Assembly (NCBI GenBank): GCA_022821085.1
Contig: JAJEEG010000006.1
Location: forward strand, 2,501,330 to 2,565,329
DNA length: 64,000 nt
Reading direction: 5' to 3'
DNA from: Candidatus Latescibacterota bacterium
GTDB taxonomy: Bacteria; JAAXHH01
Made by a program: the position numbers and the translations under genes. This document shows positions 24,943 through 33,875 of this stretch, piece after piece; the first letter of the stretch is position 1; every line of letters starts with the position of its first letter. A model generated the notes under the pieces. The model searched no databases and had not been told where the DNA came from. It saw only the letters and a program-made list of their open reading frames with translations.

Positions 24943-25626
24943 ATGGACCCACGCCTTCGCCGGAGCATGAACGAGTATTACAACGAACGGGCGGAAGAGT
25001 TCGACGAGATCTACACGCTGGGCAAGCCGCCCGGTACAGTTACGGATCCGGAGCTGTACAAGGAAGAGGCCCGGTCCCTTGGAAACCTCGTCCGGGAACA
25101 CTGCCGCGGCAGCATCCTGGATATCCCTTGCGGGACAGGCTACTGGCTTCAGTTTTACGCCGCCGACTGTTCGGCAATTACGCTCGTGGACCAGTCGGAG
25201 AACATGCTACGGGAGGGTCGGGAGAAGGCGCAAGAGTATGGCGTTGAGTCGATCACAACTTTCATGAAGTCCGACGCCCTCGAGGTGTCGCTGGAAGACC
25301 GATCCTTCGATACCGTTCTGGTGGGGTTCTTTCTCAGTCACGTAACGGACAGCCAGATGGGCCCATTTCTCCACAGACTGCGGAACGCGCTGAAGCCGAG
25401 TGGCCACGTGCTCATCATGGACTCCAACTGGACTCGGTACCGCGGATCCAGGCCCAAGGAAGGCACCACGGTACGCACGCTCAATGACGGCCGGCAATAC
25501 GAGATCTACAAGCGGTACTTCGAAGGAGCGGATTTCGACCGGATGTCTGATGCCTGCGAAATGGATTTCTCCGTGCAATACGAGGGAAAGCTCTACCTCG
25601 GCGTTACGGGAACGGCGCGCCAATGA
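24943..25626 (+). CDS. class I SAM-dependent methyltransferase
   Basis: 227 residues counted from MDPRLRRSMNEYYNERAEEF at 24943; the frame continues upstream across the transposon end, but that part has no family similarity. SAM motif I is GSILDIPCGTGYWLQFYA, motif II is ITLVDQSENMLREGREKA, motif IV is FDTVLVGFFLSHVTD, and motif VI is LKPSGHVLIMDSNW. This is the standard small-molecule methyltransferase order. The stop overlaps the ATG of a second methyltransferase gene by 4 bases. Insertion of the transposon just upstream may have displaced the original promoter. Confidence 0.82.
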   Translation: MDPRLRRSMNEYYNERAEEFDEIYTLGKPPGTVTDPELYKEEARSLGNLVREHCRGSILDIPCGTGYWLQFYAADCSAITLVDQSENMLREGREKAQEYGVESITTFMKSDALEVSLEDRSFDTVLVGFFLSHVTDSQMGPFLHRLRNALKPSGHVLIMDSNWTRYRGSRPKEGTTVRTLNDGRQYEIYKRYFEGADFDRMSDACEMDFSVQYEGKLYLGVTGTARQ

Positions 25627-26435
25627 GCGAGAAAACTCGCGACCGGGGACCAGCGCCGGACTCGGACACCCGGGGACGCGCGCCCAATTCGCACGACCGG
25701 GGACCAGCGCCGGACTCGCGCGACCAGGGGCCCTGTCCCGATCCGGACAACCTGGATCCGGACAACCTGCACCGGGCGACCATCGCGTATTACGACCTGC
25801 GCCAGGTCCACGGGGACATGCCGCACAAGATCCCCCGGGGGCCCGCGCCTGATCTGCCCGCCGAACAGGCCCGGATGGTCCGGGAATCGCAGGAGGCCAT
25901 GCGGGGCCGGAAGGTGCTCGAGGTAGCGAGCGGCACGGGGTCGGCGACCCGGGAAATCGCAGAAACCGCCGTGTCTGTCACGGGGGTGGAGATCGCTCCC
26001 AACATGCTGGAACTGGCCGCGAAAAACGACAACCCGACCAACGTCAGTTTTCTGGCCGGTGATGCCTTCGACCTTGAATCCGTCGCGCCGGGCAGGCGTT
26101 TCGACGGGGGTTTTGCGGCAGGATTCCTGCACACCTGCCCTTCTTCGAGGTATACGGAGTTTCTGAACGGCTTCCACGCCCGGCTCGAGGAGGGTGCTGT
26201 CGTGTTCATGCGATCGTCCAGACCGACCAGCCCCGACGCGGTGAGCAGGCTTTTCAGGGTCAAAGGCCACGAGGACCAGTTCATGACGCGTCAGTTATCC
26301 GATGGTTCCGAGTACATAATGGTGGAAAACGACCCGACTGAAGATGACTTTAGACGCGTTTTCGAACCCATGACCAGGAACCTGGACATACACATCGGAA
26401 ACTACTGGTGGTGGATACGGTACGAGTTGCCCTGA
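25623..26435 (+). CDS. class I SAM-dependent methyltransferase with repetitive N-terminus
   Basis: 270 residues, translationally coupled to the previous gene. The first 50 residues are low-complexity, alternating RDRGPAPDS-type and DPDNL units, and are encoded by exact DNA repeats. The catalytic part begins near ATIAYYDLRQVHG. SAM motif I is KVLEVASGTGSATREIA, motif II is VTGVEIAPNMLELAAKN, and the phosphate-binding segment is FDGGFAAGFLHTCPSSRY. The core fold is convincing. The N-terminal stretch may be a linker or a spurious extension if a later non-ATG start is used. It probably acts with the neighbouring methyltransferase and GNAT. Confidence 0.78.
   Translation: MSEKTRDRGPAPDSDTRGRAPNSHDRGPAPDSRDQGPCPDPDNLDPDNLHRATIAYYDLRQVHGDMPHKIPRGPAPDLPAEQARMVRESQEAMRGRKVLEVASGTGSATREIAETAVSVTGVEIAPNMLELAAKNDNPTNVSFLAGDAFDLESVAPGRRFDGGFAAGFLHTCPSSRYTEFLNGFHARLEEGAVVFMRSSRPTSPDAVSRLFRVKGHEDQFMTRQLSDGSEYIMVENDPTEDDFRRVFEPMTRNLDIHIGNYWWWIRYELP
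25640..25769. repeat. direct repeats in the methyltransferase N-terminal coding region
   Basis: A 25-base unit beginning CGACCGGGGACCAGCGCCGG occurs identically at 25640-25664 and 25694-25718, a 54-base or 18-codon period. Directly after, ATCCGGACAACCTGG and its near-copy form a 15-base tandem pair near 25741. Both periods preserve the reading frame. Confidence 0.85.
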
Positions 26436-26444
26436 GGGCGGGCC

Positions 26445-27326
26445 ATGTACGAAATAGTGCAACATGACCACGCGGAGGAACTCCTCGCGCTTTCCGGTGT
26501 CTTCCTTGAAAAGCGCGAGAGCGAGAACAACCTGCCTTTCGGTCTGGCGCACACGCTGGCCAGGGATCCGCACTACTACGGCGACGATTCGCCGCTGCTC
26601 ATGAGTATCCTGGAGAACGGCATCCCGGTGGGCGTTGCGGTCCGGTCACCGCCCTACAGAATCGTCCTGAGCATATTGGAGACGGAAATCGATGCGGCCG
26701 TGGAACGGCTTGTCCAGCACCTGCAAAGCGGGAAGGCGCGGGTGCCCGGCGTTGTGGGACCGGAGGCCGAAGCCCGATGCTTTTCCAATCAGTGGATGAG
26801 TACTTTTCCAGGGGCTTCGGTTATACCGAAAAAGCGGCTGCGGATGTTCGAGGCGCGGAGTGTTATCGAAGTTTCTCCCGCCCCGGGCAGACTGAGGCTG
26901 GCCGTAATGGATGACCACCGCCTGATGGCGCAGTGGATCGCGGAGTTCTCCCGGGAGGCGGTAGGGGAGAAATCCGATCCGGGGAAGGCGGAACGCAACG
27001 CGGAGAAGTACATCGCGGAGAGAAACCTGTACATCTGGGACCACGATGGACCGGTGTCGATCGCCAGGCAGTCGCGGGCCGTCAAAAACGGTACGAATGT
27101 CACCCTGGTTTACACTCCGCCGGCGTTACGTAACCGGGGATATGCGACTTCGTGCGTTTACGAGTTGACGAAAAAACTGCTTGCGGGCCGGTACAGGTTC
27201 TGTAGTCTGTTTACCGATCTGGCGAATCCGACCTCCAACCACATCTATCAGAAAATCGGCTATGTGCCCATGGCCGCCACGCTGGAATTCGATTTTGATT
27301 ACGCGGCAGCACAGGCCGAATGCTGA
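26445..27326 (+). CDS. GNAT family N-acetyltransferase, two-domain type
   Basis: 293 residues, about twice the length of a single GNAT domain. The C-terminal domain has the acetyl-CoA motif VTLVYTPPALRNRGYATSCV (about 214-233) and the end motif LFTDLANPTSNHIYQKIGYV (about 250-269), both typical. The N-terminal half has weaker resemblance to a second GNAT fold. The gene begins 9 bases after the methyltransferase gene, so these three genes form one transcription unit. The acceptor substrate is unknown. Confidence 0.82.
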   Translation: MYEIVQHDHAEELLALSGVFLEKRESENNLPFGLAHTLARDPHYYGDDSPLLMSILENGIPVGVAVRSPPYRIVLSILETEIDAAVERLVQHLQSGKARVPGVVGPEAEARCFSNQWMSTFPGASVIPKKRLRMFEARSVIEVSPAPGRLRLAVMDDHRLMAQWIAEFSREAVGEKSDPGKAERNAEKYIAERNLYIWDHDGPVSIARQSRAVKNGTNVTLVYTPPALRNRGYATSCVYELTKKLLAGRYRFCSLFTDLANPTSNHIYQKIGYVPMAATLEFDFDYAAAQAEC

Positions 27327-27374
27327 CCCTGTGCCAGTATATCACTAGCTCGCGCCAATAGGAGCGACAACCGC

Positions 27375-27806
27375 ATGGCGAAGATCACCGAATTCAAAGG
27401 ATACACCAGCGAAGACCAGGCCAAGATCCCAGATATCCCCAAACCGGAATCGCCTCCCGACCCCATGATCGTCAATGCCCAGGACGGCGTGCCGGTCGTC
27501 TATCCCGGCTGCAACGGCCTTGGGGTCAGAGTGGTACATCCCGTCAATCCCGCCGCCCCCGCGGAGAACATGGGCCTGGTGCTGTTTTACGTGCCGCCCC
27601 ATGTCATTCTCGAGCCCGGTTCGCATCCCACCGAGGAGACCTATGTCATCCTCGAAGGTTCGGGGGAAATGACCTTCGCGAATTACAAACGCAATGTGAA
27701 GAAGGGCGACTTCGTCTATCTGCCGCCCTGGTGCCTGCATGGCATAGAAAACACCGGTACCGAGACCCTGGTCGTGCTCATCTGCACCTCTCCGCCGAAC
27801 CCTTGA
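27375..27806 (+). CDS. cupin domain protein
   Basis: 143 residues with an AGGAG site. The cupin motifs are present: motif 1 as LEPGSHPTEETYVILEGSGE (about 77-96) with one histidine and two glutamates, and motif 2 as GDFVYLPPWCLHGIENTG (about 113-130) with its histidine. Small single-domain cupins act as isomerases, dioxygenases or ligand sensors. The position directly upstream of a PhyH dioxygenase on the same strand, about 110 bases away, suggests a related function. No substrate can be assigned. Confidence 0.85.
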   Translation: MAKITEFKGYTSEDQAKIPDIPKPESPPDPMIVNAQDGVPVVYPGCNGLGVRVVHPVNPAAPAENMGLVLFYVPPHVILEPGSHPTEETYVILEGSGEMTFANYKRNVKKGDFVYLPPWCLHGIENTGTETLVVLICTSPPNP

Positions 27807-27914
27807 GTTCGAGGAGGAAGAACATCCGTAACTCGACTCCGATAGATGGTTACGACACACCGAATCCCATGGACCGGCGACGCGCCGGTTTGCCGGGTTA
27901 GGGAGGAAAAGGCC

Positions 27915-28748
27915 ATGAGTTACCTGACACCACAGCAACACGCTTTCTTCGATACGTTCGGATACCTGGGATTCCCGGGTTTGCTGGATGATCGCATCGA
28001 CGACATCATCAACGACTTCGAAGAAGTCTGGGCAGGGCGTGGAGGCGGGCACAACGGACGGCCCCACGACGGCAAGGAACGCTCCTGCATCGTACCCTTC
28101 ATCGACCAGCACGAACGCCTGTCCTCGCTGCTGGACGACGAGCGGATCAGGGGGATCGCGACCAGCCTGCTGGGCGACGATTTCAACTACATGGGCAGCG
28201 ACGGCAACTACTACGCCGGCGATACGAGGTGGCACTCCGATGGCTGGCATCCCGAAATCCTGCATATCAAGATCGCCTTCTACCTGGATACGTTGACGCG
28301 GGACACCGGCTGCCTGCGGGTCATTCCCGGCAGCCACAAGCGGGATGACGTCTATGGGGCTTCCTTGCAGGAAAACGTCGGTGAGAGTTCGTCACTGTGG
28401 GATACGGATCCCAAGGACGTGCCGGCGATGGCGCTGGAGACCCGGCCGGGCGACATCGTCTGTTTCAACCACAATACCAAGCACGCCTCGTTCGGCGGCG
28501 GCGGACGCCGGCGGATGTTCACCATGAACCTGTGCCAGCGCTATCCCGAGCGTCTCGTCCCGGAACTGCGCGATTACATCAGCGGCGCTTCCCGCTTCTG
28601 GCTGGAAGAAGCGTACGGGCCCGCGATGCTGAGTTCCGCTTCTCCCGACCGCATGCGTCACCTGGAGCAGGTCATGGCCAATGACGATCATCTACCGGAA
28701 TTGAGCCGTAAGGCCCGGGAAACCATGAGCGAACCGTCGCGGGGTTGA
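27915..28748 (+). CDS. phytanoyl-CoA dioxygenase (PhyH) family protein
   Basis: 277 residues from an ATG with a GGGAGGA site; an upstream in-frame ATG at 27846 gives an extension without family similarity. It has the Fe(II) ligand pair in TRWHSDGWHPEI (H-x-D) and the distal histidine and arginine region KHASFGGGGRRRMFTMNL that completes the facial triad and binds 2-oxoglutarate. The N-terminal segment FFDTFGYLGFPGLLDDRID is usual for the family. Such enzymes hydroxylate small molecules. It is convergent with the creatininase-family gene, with 3 bases between the stops. Confidence 0.85.
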   Translation: MSYLTPQQHAFFDTFGYLGFPGLLDDRIDDIINDFEEVWAGRGGGHNGRPHDGKERSCIVPFIDQHERLSSLLDDERIRGIATSLLGDDFNYMGSDGNYYAGDTRWHSDGWHPEILHIKIAFYLDTLTRDTGCLRVIPGSHKRDDVYGASLQENVGESSSLWDTDPKDVPAMALETRPGDIVCFNHNTKHASFGGGGRRRMFTMNLCQRYPERLVPELRDYISGASRFWLEEAYGPAMLSSASPDRMRHLEQVMANDDHLPELSRKARETMSEPSRG

Positions 28749-28751
28749 TCC

Positions 28752-29606
28752 CTAGGTCATCTTCCACTTCGTATCCGGCACATCCCCGTGCTGGACGCGC
28801 CGCGCCAGTATGGGCGTCCCGCGCAACTCCCGGATCAGTTCGATCACCCCGTTTATGGCAGCCTCCAGGAACTTTTCTCCCTTCTCTTTCGTCGCTTTGG
28901 TGGCGTCCCCCATGACCCCGCTGGGTGAAATCGAGCTCCAGTAGGGCACCATGCGGGCGTCGGAAGCATCGGGATGCCCGCCGGCCAGGAGGTCCGTCTT
29001 GAAACTGTCGGGCAACGGGCTCCTGTTGTCCACGGCCTTGTCCATCTCGACCAGGCCGGGCTTCAGGGCGAGGTAGAGCGACGTCTCGTATTCCCCGCCG
29101 TGGGACGTCCCGCCGTAGTCCGAATCGCGGAGCGCATTGCCCACTTCCCTGGCCTGACGCAGTCCCCAGTGGTTGGCGCTGGCGCACAGGACGCGTCCCT
29201 CATAGTCCAGCACGGTGAGACGGGCGGCCAGGTCGAGGGGCGAGGTGTTGCTCCCGTGGCCGTTGATGATCAGGATGCGCTTGAAACCGTGATAGGCCAG
29301 ACTGCAGCACACGTCCCGGACATAGTTGATGAAGGTGTCCCACCGGATGGTGATCGTCCCGTGGAAATCCATGTGATGGGGGCTGTAGCCGTGGGTCACT
29401 GGAGGGGCGAGCACCACATCTTCCGGAATGCGGGCCGCCGCGCGCCGGCAGATTTCCGTCGCCAGGACCACGTCGACGTCCACCGGCAGATGCGGTCCGT
29501 GGTCCTCGTAGGTCGCCACCGGCAGGAGGGCGACCCGGTCCTGGGCCGCGGCGTCCCTGATCTCGTTCCAGATCATCTCCGCATAATCATACTTGACCGA
29601 TGCCAT
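28752..29606 (-). CDS. creatininase family amidohydrolase; candidate formylglutamate deformylase
   Basis: 284 residues from the ATG at 29606, which has GGAGGT just upstream; a longer frame reaches into hutF and was discarded. The metal-binding residues are in ATYEDHGPHLPVDVDVV (E34, H36, H39), IINGHGSNTSPLD, and SHGGEYETSLYLAL. The family includes creatininase and the archaeal deformylase ArfB, so formamide hydrolysis has a precedent. The gene is the last of the hut operon, 38 bases after hutF, whose product forms N-formylglutamate. No HutG is recognisable in the operon, so this protein may supply that step; this is an inference from position. Confidence 0.8.
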   Translation of the reverse strand: MASVKYDYAEMIWNEIRDAAAQDRVALLPVATYEDHGPHLPVDVDVVLATEICRRAAARIPEDVVLAPPVTHGYSPHHMDFHGTITIRWDTFINYVRDVCCSLAYHGFKRILIINGHGSNTSPLDLAARLTVLDYEGRVLCASANHWGLRQAREVGNALRDSDYGGTSHGGEYETSLYLALKPGLVEMDKAVDNRSPLPDSFKTDLLAGGHPDASDARMVPYWSSISPSGVMGDATKATKEKGEKFLEAAINGVIELIRELRGTPILARRVQHGDVPDTKWKMT

Positions 29607-29644
29607 CAAGACCTCCTTCCACCTCGTGTTTGTGATTTCCTTAA

Positions 29645-30892
29645 TTAAATAAACTTCAGTTTTTTCAGTGACTTGCGGTAAAGTGCCAGCGTCTCTCCGT
29701 AGTGGGCGTGACGGCCCTCGGAGACGATCTGCTTCCCCCCGACCGTGACGGATTTCACCGCTCGCGGCGTGGCGCCGAAGAGGATCGCGTCCGGAGCGAG
29801 ATCCGGGTTGATGGCGGCGATGGACGGATCGTTCCCGTCCAGGTGGATTCGATCCTCCCGCCACGATTCATCCAGACCGCAGGCCGCATAGCCCAGACGG
29901 GTGGCCGCGTCCAACAGATCCGATCCCTCCGCCGCCGCGTGTCGCATCTCAAGGCGGGATCTTTCGTCGAGTTCCACGGCCCTGACTTCTTCGAAGGCGT
30001 TCTCGCAGGCGTGGCTGTCCACACCGACGCAGAGGCGCGCGCCGGCGTCCAGAAGTCCGGTCGTGGGCGGGAGCCCGTCGCCGAGGTCCCTTTCCGTGGT
30101 ACGGCAAATGCAGACGAAAGCGTGGTTCTCGCCCAGTGCGGAGACTTCCGCATCCTCCAGGTGCGTGGCGTGGACGGCCACGAAACGTGGGGACAACACC
30201 CCTTCATTGGAGAGCAGCGAGACGGGCGTCGTCCCGTGCTCCGACCTGCATTCCTCCAGTTCGCCGCGTTGTTCGCTGACGTGCATGTGGAAAGGAAGCG
30301 CGTATTCATCTACGTAGGCCGCCAGCGTCCGGATATCGGATATCGGCACCGCCCGGACACTATGCGCGGCCGCGGCCACGGCTACGTGTGGATCGTCTCT
30401 GTAACGCGAACGCAGGTCATCGAGGTCCTGCATCACGTGATCGATGGACGGGTCGATGAATCGTTCCTGCGCGGGAACCGCGGACTGGCGGTAACCGGCC
30501 CGGAGGTAGGCGGTTCGGATCAGGCAGATCCGGAGGCCGGTGTCCCTGGCCGCGCGGACCACGGCGTCCGCCAGTTCATTGCGATCCGCATAGGGACGCC
30601 CCCCGGGACCGTGATGCACGTAATGGAACTCGCCGACGGCCGTGACGCCGGACATCGCCAGCTCGGTATAGGCGTAACGCGAAATCGCGTACAGGTCGTC
30701 CGGACTCAGCCCCTCGACCAGCCGGTACATCGCGTCCCGCCAGCCCCGGAAGGTGCCCGCCCGTGTCGCGCGACGCTGGGTACGCCCGCGGAGGGCGCGC
30801 TGGAAGGCGTGGGAATGGGCCGTGGCCAGGCCGGGCAGGACCCAATGGCCGGCTTCGAATCGAATCGCGGGCGCGTCGTTTTCTGAGTTCAT
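29645..30892 (-). CDS. hutF: formimidoylglutamate deiminase, N-terminally short
   Basis: 415 residues. It is an amidohydrolase-superfamily enzyme with the metal-binding GLATAHSHAFQRALRGR segment (H26, H28), a hallmark of HutF, followed by the histidine-rich HMHVSEQRGELEE, VAVHATHLED and VCICRTTERDLGDG, and the aspartate in LCVGVDSHACENAF. The reaction converts N-formimino-L-glutamate to N-formyl-L-glutamate and ammonia. HutF proteins are usually about 450 residues with a beta-strand domain ahead of the metal site; here only about 20 residues precede it, so part of the small domain is missing or the start is wrong. Its start overlaps the end of hutI by 4 bases. Confidence 0.85.
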   Translation of the reverse strand: MNSENDAPAIRFEAGHWVLPGLATAHSHAFQRALRGRTQRRATRAGTFRGWRDAMYRLVEGLSPDDLYAISRYAYTELAMSGVTAVGEFHYVHHGPGGRPYADRNELADAVVRAARDTGLRICLIRTAYLRAGYRQSAVPAQERFIDPSIDHVMQDLDDLRSRYRDDPHVAVAAAAHSVRAVPISDIRTLAAYVDEYALPFHMHVSEQRGELEECRSEHGTTPVSLLSNEGVLSPRFVAVHATHLEDAEVSALGENHAFVCICRTTERDLGDGLPPTTGLLDAGARLCVGVDSHACENAFEEVRAVELDERSRLEMRHAAAEGSDLLDAATRLGYAACGLDESWREDRIHLDGNDPSIAAINPDLAPDAILFGATPRAVKSVTVGGKQIVSEGRHAHYGETLALYRKSLKKLKFI

Positions 30893-32172
30893 AGGCTCAT
30901 TACCCGCCCCCGCTTGATCACGGTCTGCACCGGATTTCCACCGAAGAAATAAGGGATATGCCGAAAATCTCCCGCCTTCAATACGAGGATGTCGGCCCGC
31001 TTGCCGACTTCAATGGAACCCGTCTCATCTCCTGCGCCGATCGCGTGGGCTGCGTTGATGGTGGATGCATTCAGCGCTTCCGCAGGGGTGAGTCGCTGGT
31101 ACCTGCACGCGATGGCCATAACCGCGGGCATGGACGGGCAGGGCGCGGAACCGGGGTTCAGGTCGGTGGCGAGGGCCACGGCGGCGCCTGTGTCCATCAT
31201 CGCCCGGGCGTCGGCATACTCCGTCATGCCCAGGTTGAAGTTGACGGCCGGAAGCGGGACGGCGATGGTGCCGGATCCGCCGAGCATCTCGATTTCCGCG
31301 CGGCCCGTCACATCGAGATGGTCCACCGAAGCGGCGCCGAGTTCCAGTGCCATGGGAACGCCACCGAGATTATTGAACTGGTCCACGTGCATCTTCGCCT
31401 TTAAACCGGCTTCGATCCCGGCCTCCAATACGCGGCGGGACTGGCCGAGATCGAAGGCGTGGTCTTCGCAGAACACGTCGATGTACATGGGCACGCCCTG
31501 CGCTGCGAACCGGGACGATGCATACCAGGCCGCCGCTTCGGGCAGGATCTCGTCGATCACGCACCGCGTGTACGCTTCGGCATTCCCGTCGAACTCGATA
31601 GGCACCGCGTGCGCGCCCAGGAACGTGGGTACGATATCGCAGGGATGGTCCCGGTCGAGCCGTTCGATGACCTGGAGCATCTTCAGTTCGTCTTCCACAC
31701 TCAGGCCATAACCGGTCTTGATTTCCACGGTCGTGGTGCCCAGCGCCAGCATCTCGTCCAGCCGGCAGGAGGCGGAACGCACAAGCTCGTCCTCGGACGC
31801 CGCCCGCGTGTGCCGGACCGTACTGACGATACCTCCGCCGGCCGCCATGATCTCCAGGTACGAGGCGCCCTGGATCCGAAGCTCGAATTCCGCCGCCCGG
31901 TCTCCGCCGAAAACCGCATGGGTATGGGCGTCCACGAAGCCGGGACAAACGGTCCGGCCCGAGCAGTCGATCGCGCGTTCCGCCGCAAAGGTTCCATCCA
32001 GTTGGGTGGTCGGCCCGACCGCAACGATCCGCCCGTCCCTGACCGCCACCGCACCGCGCTCGATCACGCCGACCTCCGCCATGCCGGGCCCGCGCTTTGG
32101 TCCGCGGGATGCGCAGGTCACGACCTGCTCCGCATGGTGGAGATACAGTTCTACGGGTTCCATTTTTCTCAT
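30889..32172 (-). CDS. hutI: imidazolonepropionase
   Basis: About 427 residues. I chose the ATG at 32172; 32163 and 32208 are alternatives and no ribosome site is clearly best. The metal site is VCPGFVDAHTHAVFGGDRAA, a strong match, followed by AAGGGIVSTVRHTRAASEDE, VEIKTGYGLSVEDE, AHAVPIEF and the C-terminal DLNPGSAPCPSMPAVMAIAC. All are hallmarks of HutI, which opens imidazolone propionate to formiminoglutamate. It lies between hutH and hutF in the operon and overlaps hutF. The amidohydrolase fold and neighbours make the assignment secure. Confidence 0.92.
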   Translation of the reverse strand: MRKMEPVELYLHHAEQVVTCASRGPKRGPGMAEVGVIERGAVAVRDGRIVAVGPTTQLDGTFAAERAIDCSGRTVCPGFVDAHTHAVFGGDRAAEFELRIQGASYLEIMAAGGGIVSTVRHTRAASEDELVRSASCRLDEMLALGTTTVEIKTGYGLSVEDELKMLQVIERLDRDHPCDIVPTFLGAHAVPIEFDGNAEAYTRCVIDEILPEAAAWYASSRFAAQGVPMYIDVFCEDHAFDLGQSRRVLEAGIEAGLKAKMHVDQFNNLGGVPMALELGAASVDHLDVTGRAEIEMLGGSGTIAVPLPAVNFNLGMTEYADARAMMDTGAAVALATDLNPGSAPCPSMPAVMAIACRYQRLTPAEALNASTINAAHAIGAGDETGSIEVGKRADILVLKAGDFRHIPYFFGGNPVQTVIKRGRVMSL

Positions 32173-32248
32173 CTTTGAACAGGAAGCGATCGTCGATCCG
32201 GAGTTCACGATCCTTCCGGAACGCGTTCGAACCGTGGCGATGAAAGGA

Positions 32249-33853
32249 TCAGTCCAGCGTCGGTCCGGGGACGTCCACCTTGTCTCCGACCGCGGCGGTC
32301 ACATCTCCCCGTGCGACGAGTTTTCGTATGGTTTCAAATAGCGGGGAAAGCGGGACGTCGCGGTCGAGGAACGGGACGTGCCGGCGAATCAACCGGTATG
32401 CAAGGCCGGTACCGGCTCCCATGGCTTCCGAGGTGATCCCGGGTTCCCTGCATCTGAAATCGATGGCCTGGGCGGCGGCGATCAACTCGATGGCGACGAT
32501 GGTCTCCACGTTCTCCACCACCTGCAGCGTGTGGTGAACCGACGCCGCGCCCATGCTCACGTGATCTTCCGTGTTGGCGCCGCTAGGTATGGAGTCGGCG
32601 CTGGCGGGATGGGCCAGCACCTTGTTCTCGGACGCCAGGGCCGCCGCCGTGTACTGGGCGAGCATCAGGCCGCTTTCCAGGCCGCCGTGGTCCGTTAAGA
32701 ACATGGGCAAGATGCCTTCGTTGGAATCGGCGTCCACCAGCCGGGCCGTACGCCGCTCGCTCATGTTGCCCATGTCCGCGAGTGCCAGCTTCATGCTGTC
32801 CATGGCGACGGCGATGGGTTCGCCGTGGAAATTGCCCGCGCTGATGACTTCCGCGTCGTCGGGATCGTCACTGGCGAAGACCAGCGGATTGTCGTTCGCG
32901 GCGTTCAGCTCGATGCCCACGACCCACCGGGCGTAGTCGATCGTGTCCCTGACCGTGCCGTGTACCTGGGGGACGCAGCGCAGGGTATAGGGATCCTGGA
33001 TGTTGCCCGGATTGTCGGCGCGCAGCAGCCGGCTGCCGTTCAGGATGTCCCGCAGGAATCGCGCGCAGGCGATCTGCCGGGGGTGGGGCCGTATGGCGTG
33101 CACCCGGGCGTCGTACGCGCGGTCGGTTCCGGCCAGCGCTTCCAGGGTCATGGCGGCGGCGATGTCCGCCGTGAGGGCCAGGTGGGTCGCCCGGTGGGCC
33201 AGCAGGGCGCCGAGTCCGGCCATGAGCGTGGTGCCGTTCGTCAGGGCAAGGCCTTCCTTCGCGCCCAGGGTTACGGGCCGGAGTCCGGCTTCCCGCAACG
33301 CGGACGCGCCGTCGAGCCGACGGGACCGGTACATGGCCTCGCCTTCGCCGATGAGCACCAGGGACATGTGGGCCAGGGTCGCCAGGTCGCCGCTCGCGCC
33401 GAGGGAACCCCGTCCGGGTATGCAGGGATGCACGCCCGCGTTCAGCATGTCCACCATCAGCTGCACGACTTCGGTCCGTATGCCCGAATAGCCCATGGCA
33501 AGCGTATTGGCCCGGATGACCAGCATGGCCCGCACGGTCTCCTCGTCCAGTTCCGGACCGGTTCCGGCCGCGTGGCTCCGGATCAGGTTCAACTGCAGTT
33601 CGGCGACCTGGCCGGCCGAGATCAGCTTGTCCTTGAACCGGCCGAACCCCGTGGTGATGCCGTAGGCGATCCGTCCCTCCGAGACCAGCCGGTCCACGAC
33701 CTCCCGGGACCGCGCCATGGGGGGAAGGGCATCGGGGTGTATGGCGACGGTCCGGCCCCGCGAGACGGCGACCACGTCGTCGATGGTGAGATCGTGACCC
33801 GTTAAGGCCAGGAGGGTGTCCGTGCGGGTAAGCGTATCCTGGGAACCAGCCAT
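32249..33853 (-). CDS. hutH: histidine ammonia-lyase
   Basis: 534 residues. The MIO-forming tripeptide Ala-Ser-Gly is in GRGSLGASGDLATLAHM at residues 153-155, and the flanking RIAYGITTGFGRFKD (61-75) is the tyrosine loop of the family. Other conserved blocks are LRCVPQVHGTVRDTIDY and QDPYTLR. It removes ammonia from L-histidine to give urocanate. The length is normal (about 510-540). The gene follows hutU by 22 bases. No repressor HutC or activator is next to it, so regulation is not visible here. Confidence 0.95.
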   Translation of the reverse strand: MAGSQDTLTRTDTLLALTGHDLTIDDVVAVSRGRTVAIHPDALPPMARSREVVDRLVSEGRIAYGITTGFGRFKDKLISAGQVAELQLNLIRSHAAGTGPELDEETVRAMLVIRANTLAMGYSGIRTEVVQLMVDMLNAGVHPCIPGRGSLGASGDLATLAHMSLVLIGEGEAMYRSRRLDGASALREAGLRPVTLGAKEGLALTNGTTLMAGLGALLAHRATHLALTADIAAAMTLEALAGTDRAYDARVHAIRPHPRQIACARFLRDILNGSRLLRADNPGNIQDPYTLRCVPQVHGTVRDTIDYARWVVGIELNAANDNPLVFASDDPDDAEVISAGNFHGEPIAVAMDSMKLALADMGNMSERRTARLVDADSNEGILPMFLTDHGGLESGLMLAQYTAAALASENKVLAHPASADSIPSGANTEDHVSMGAASVHHTLQVVENVETIVAIELIAAAQAIDFRCREPGITSEAMGAGTGLAYRLIRRHVPFLDRDVPLSPLFETIRKLVARGDVTAAVGDKVDVPGPTLD

Positions 33854-33875
33854 TTTCCAACCAGCGCTTCCGGAC

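Noticed and set aside
25640-25718. Possible CRISPR-like repeats
   Set aside because: Only two copies, in frame within a gene, with a spacer that is itself a diverged repeat.
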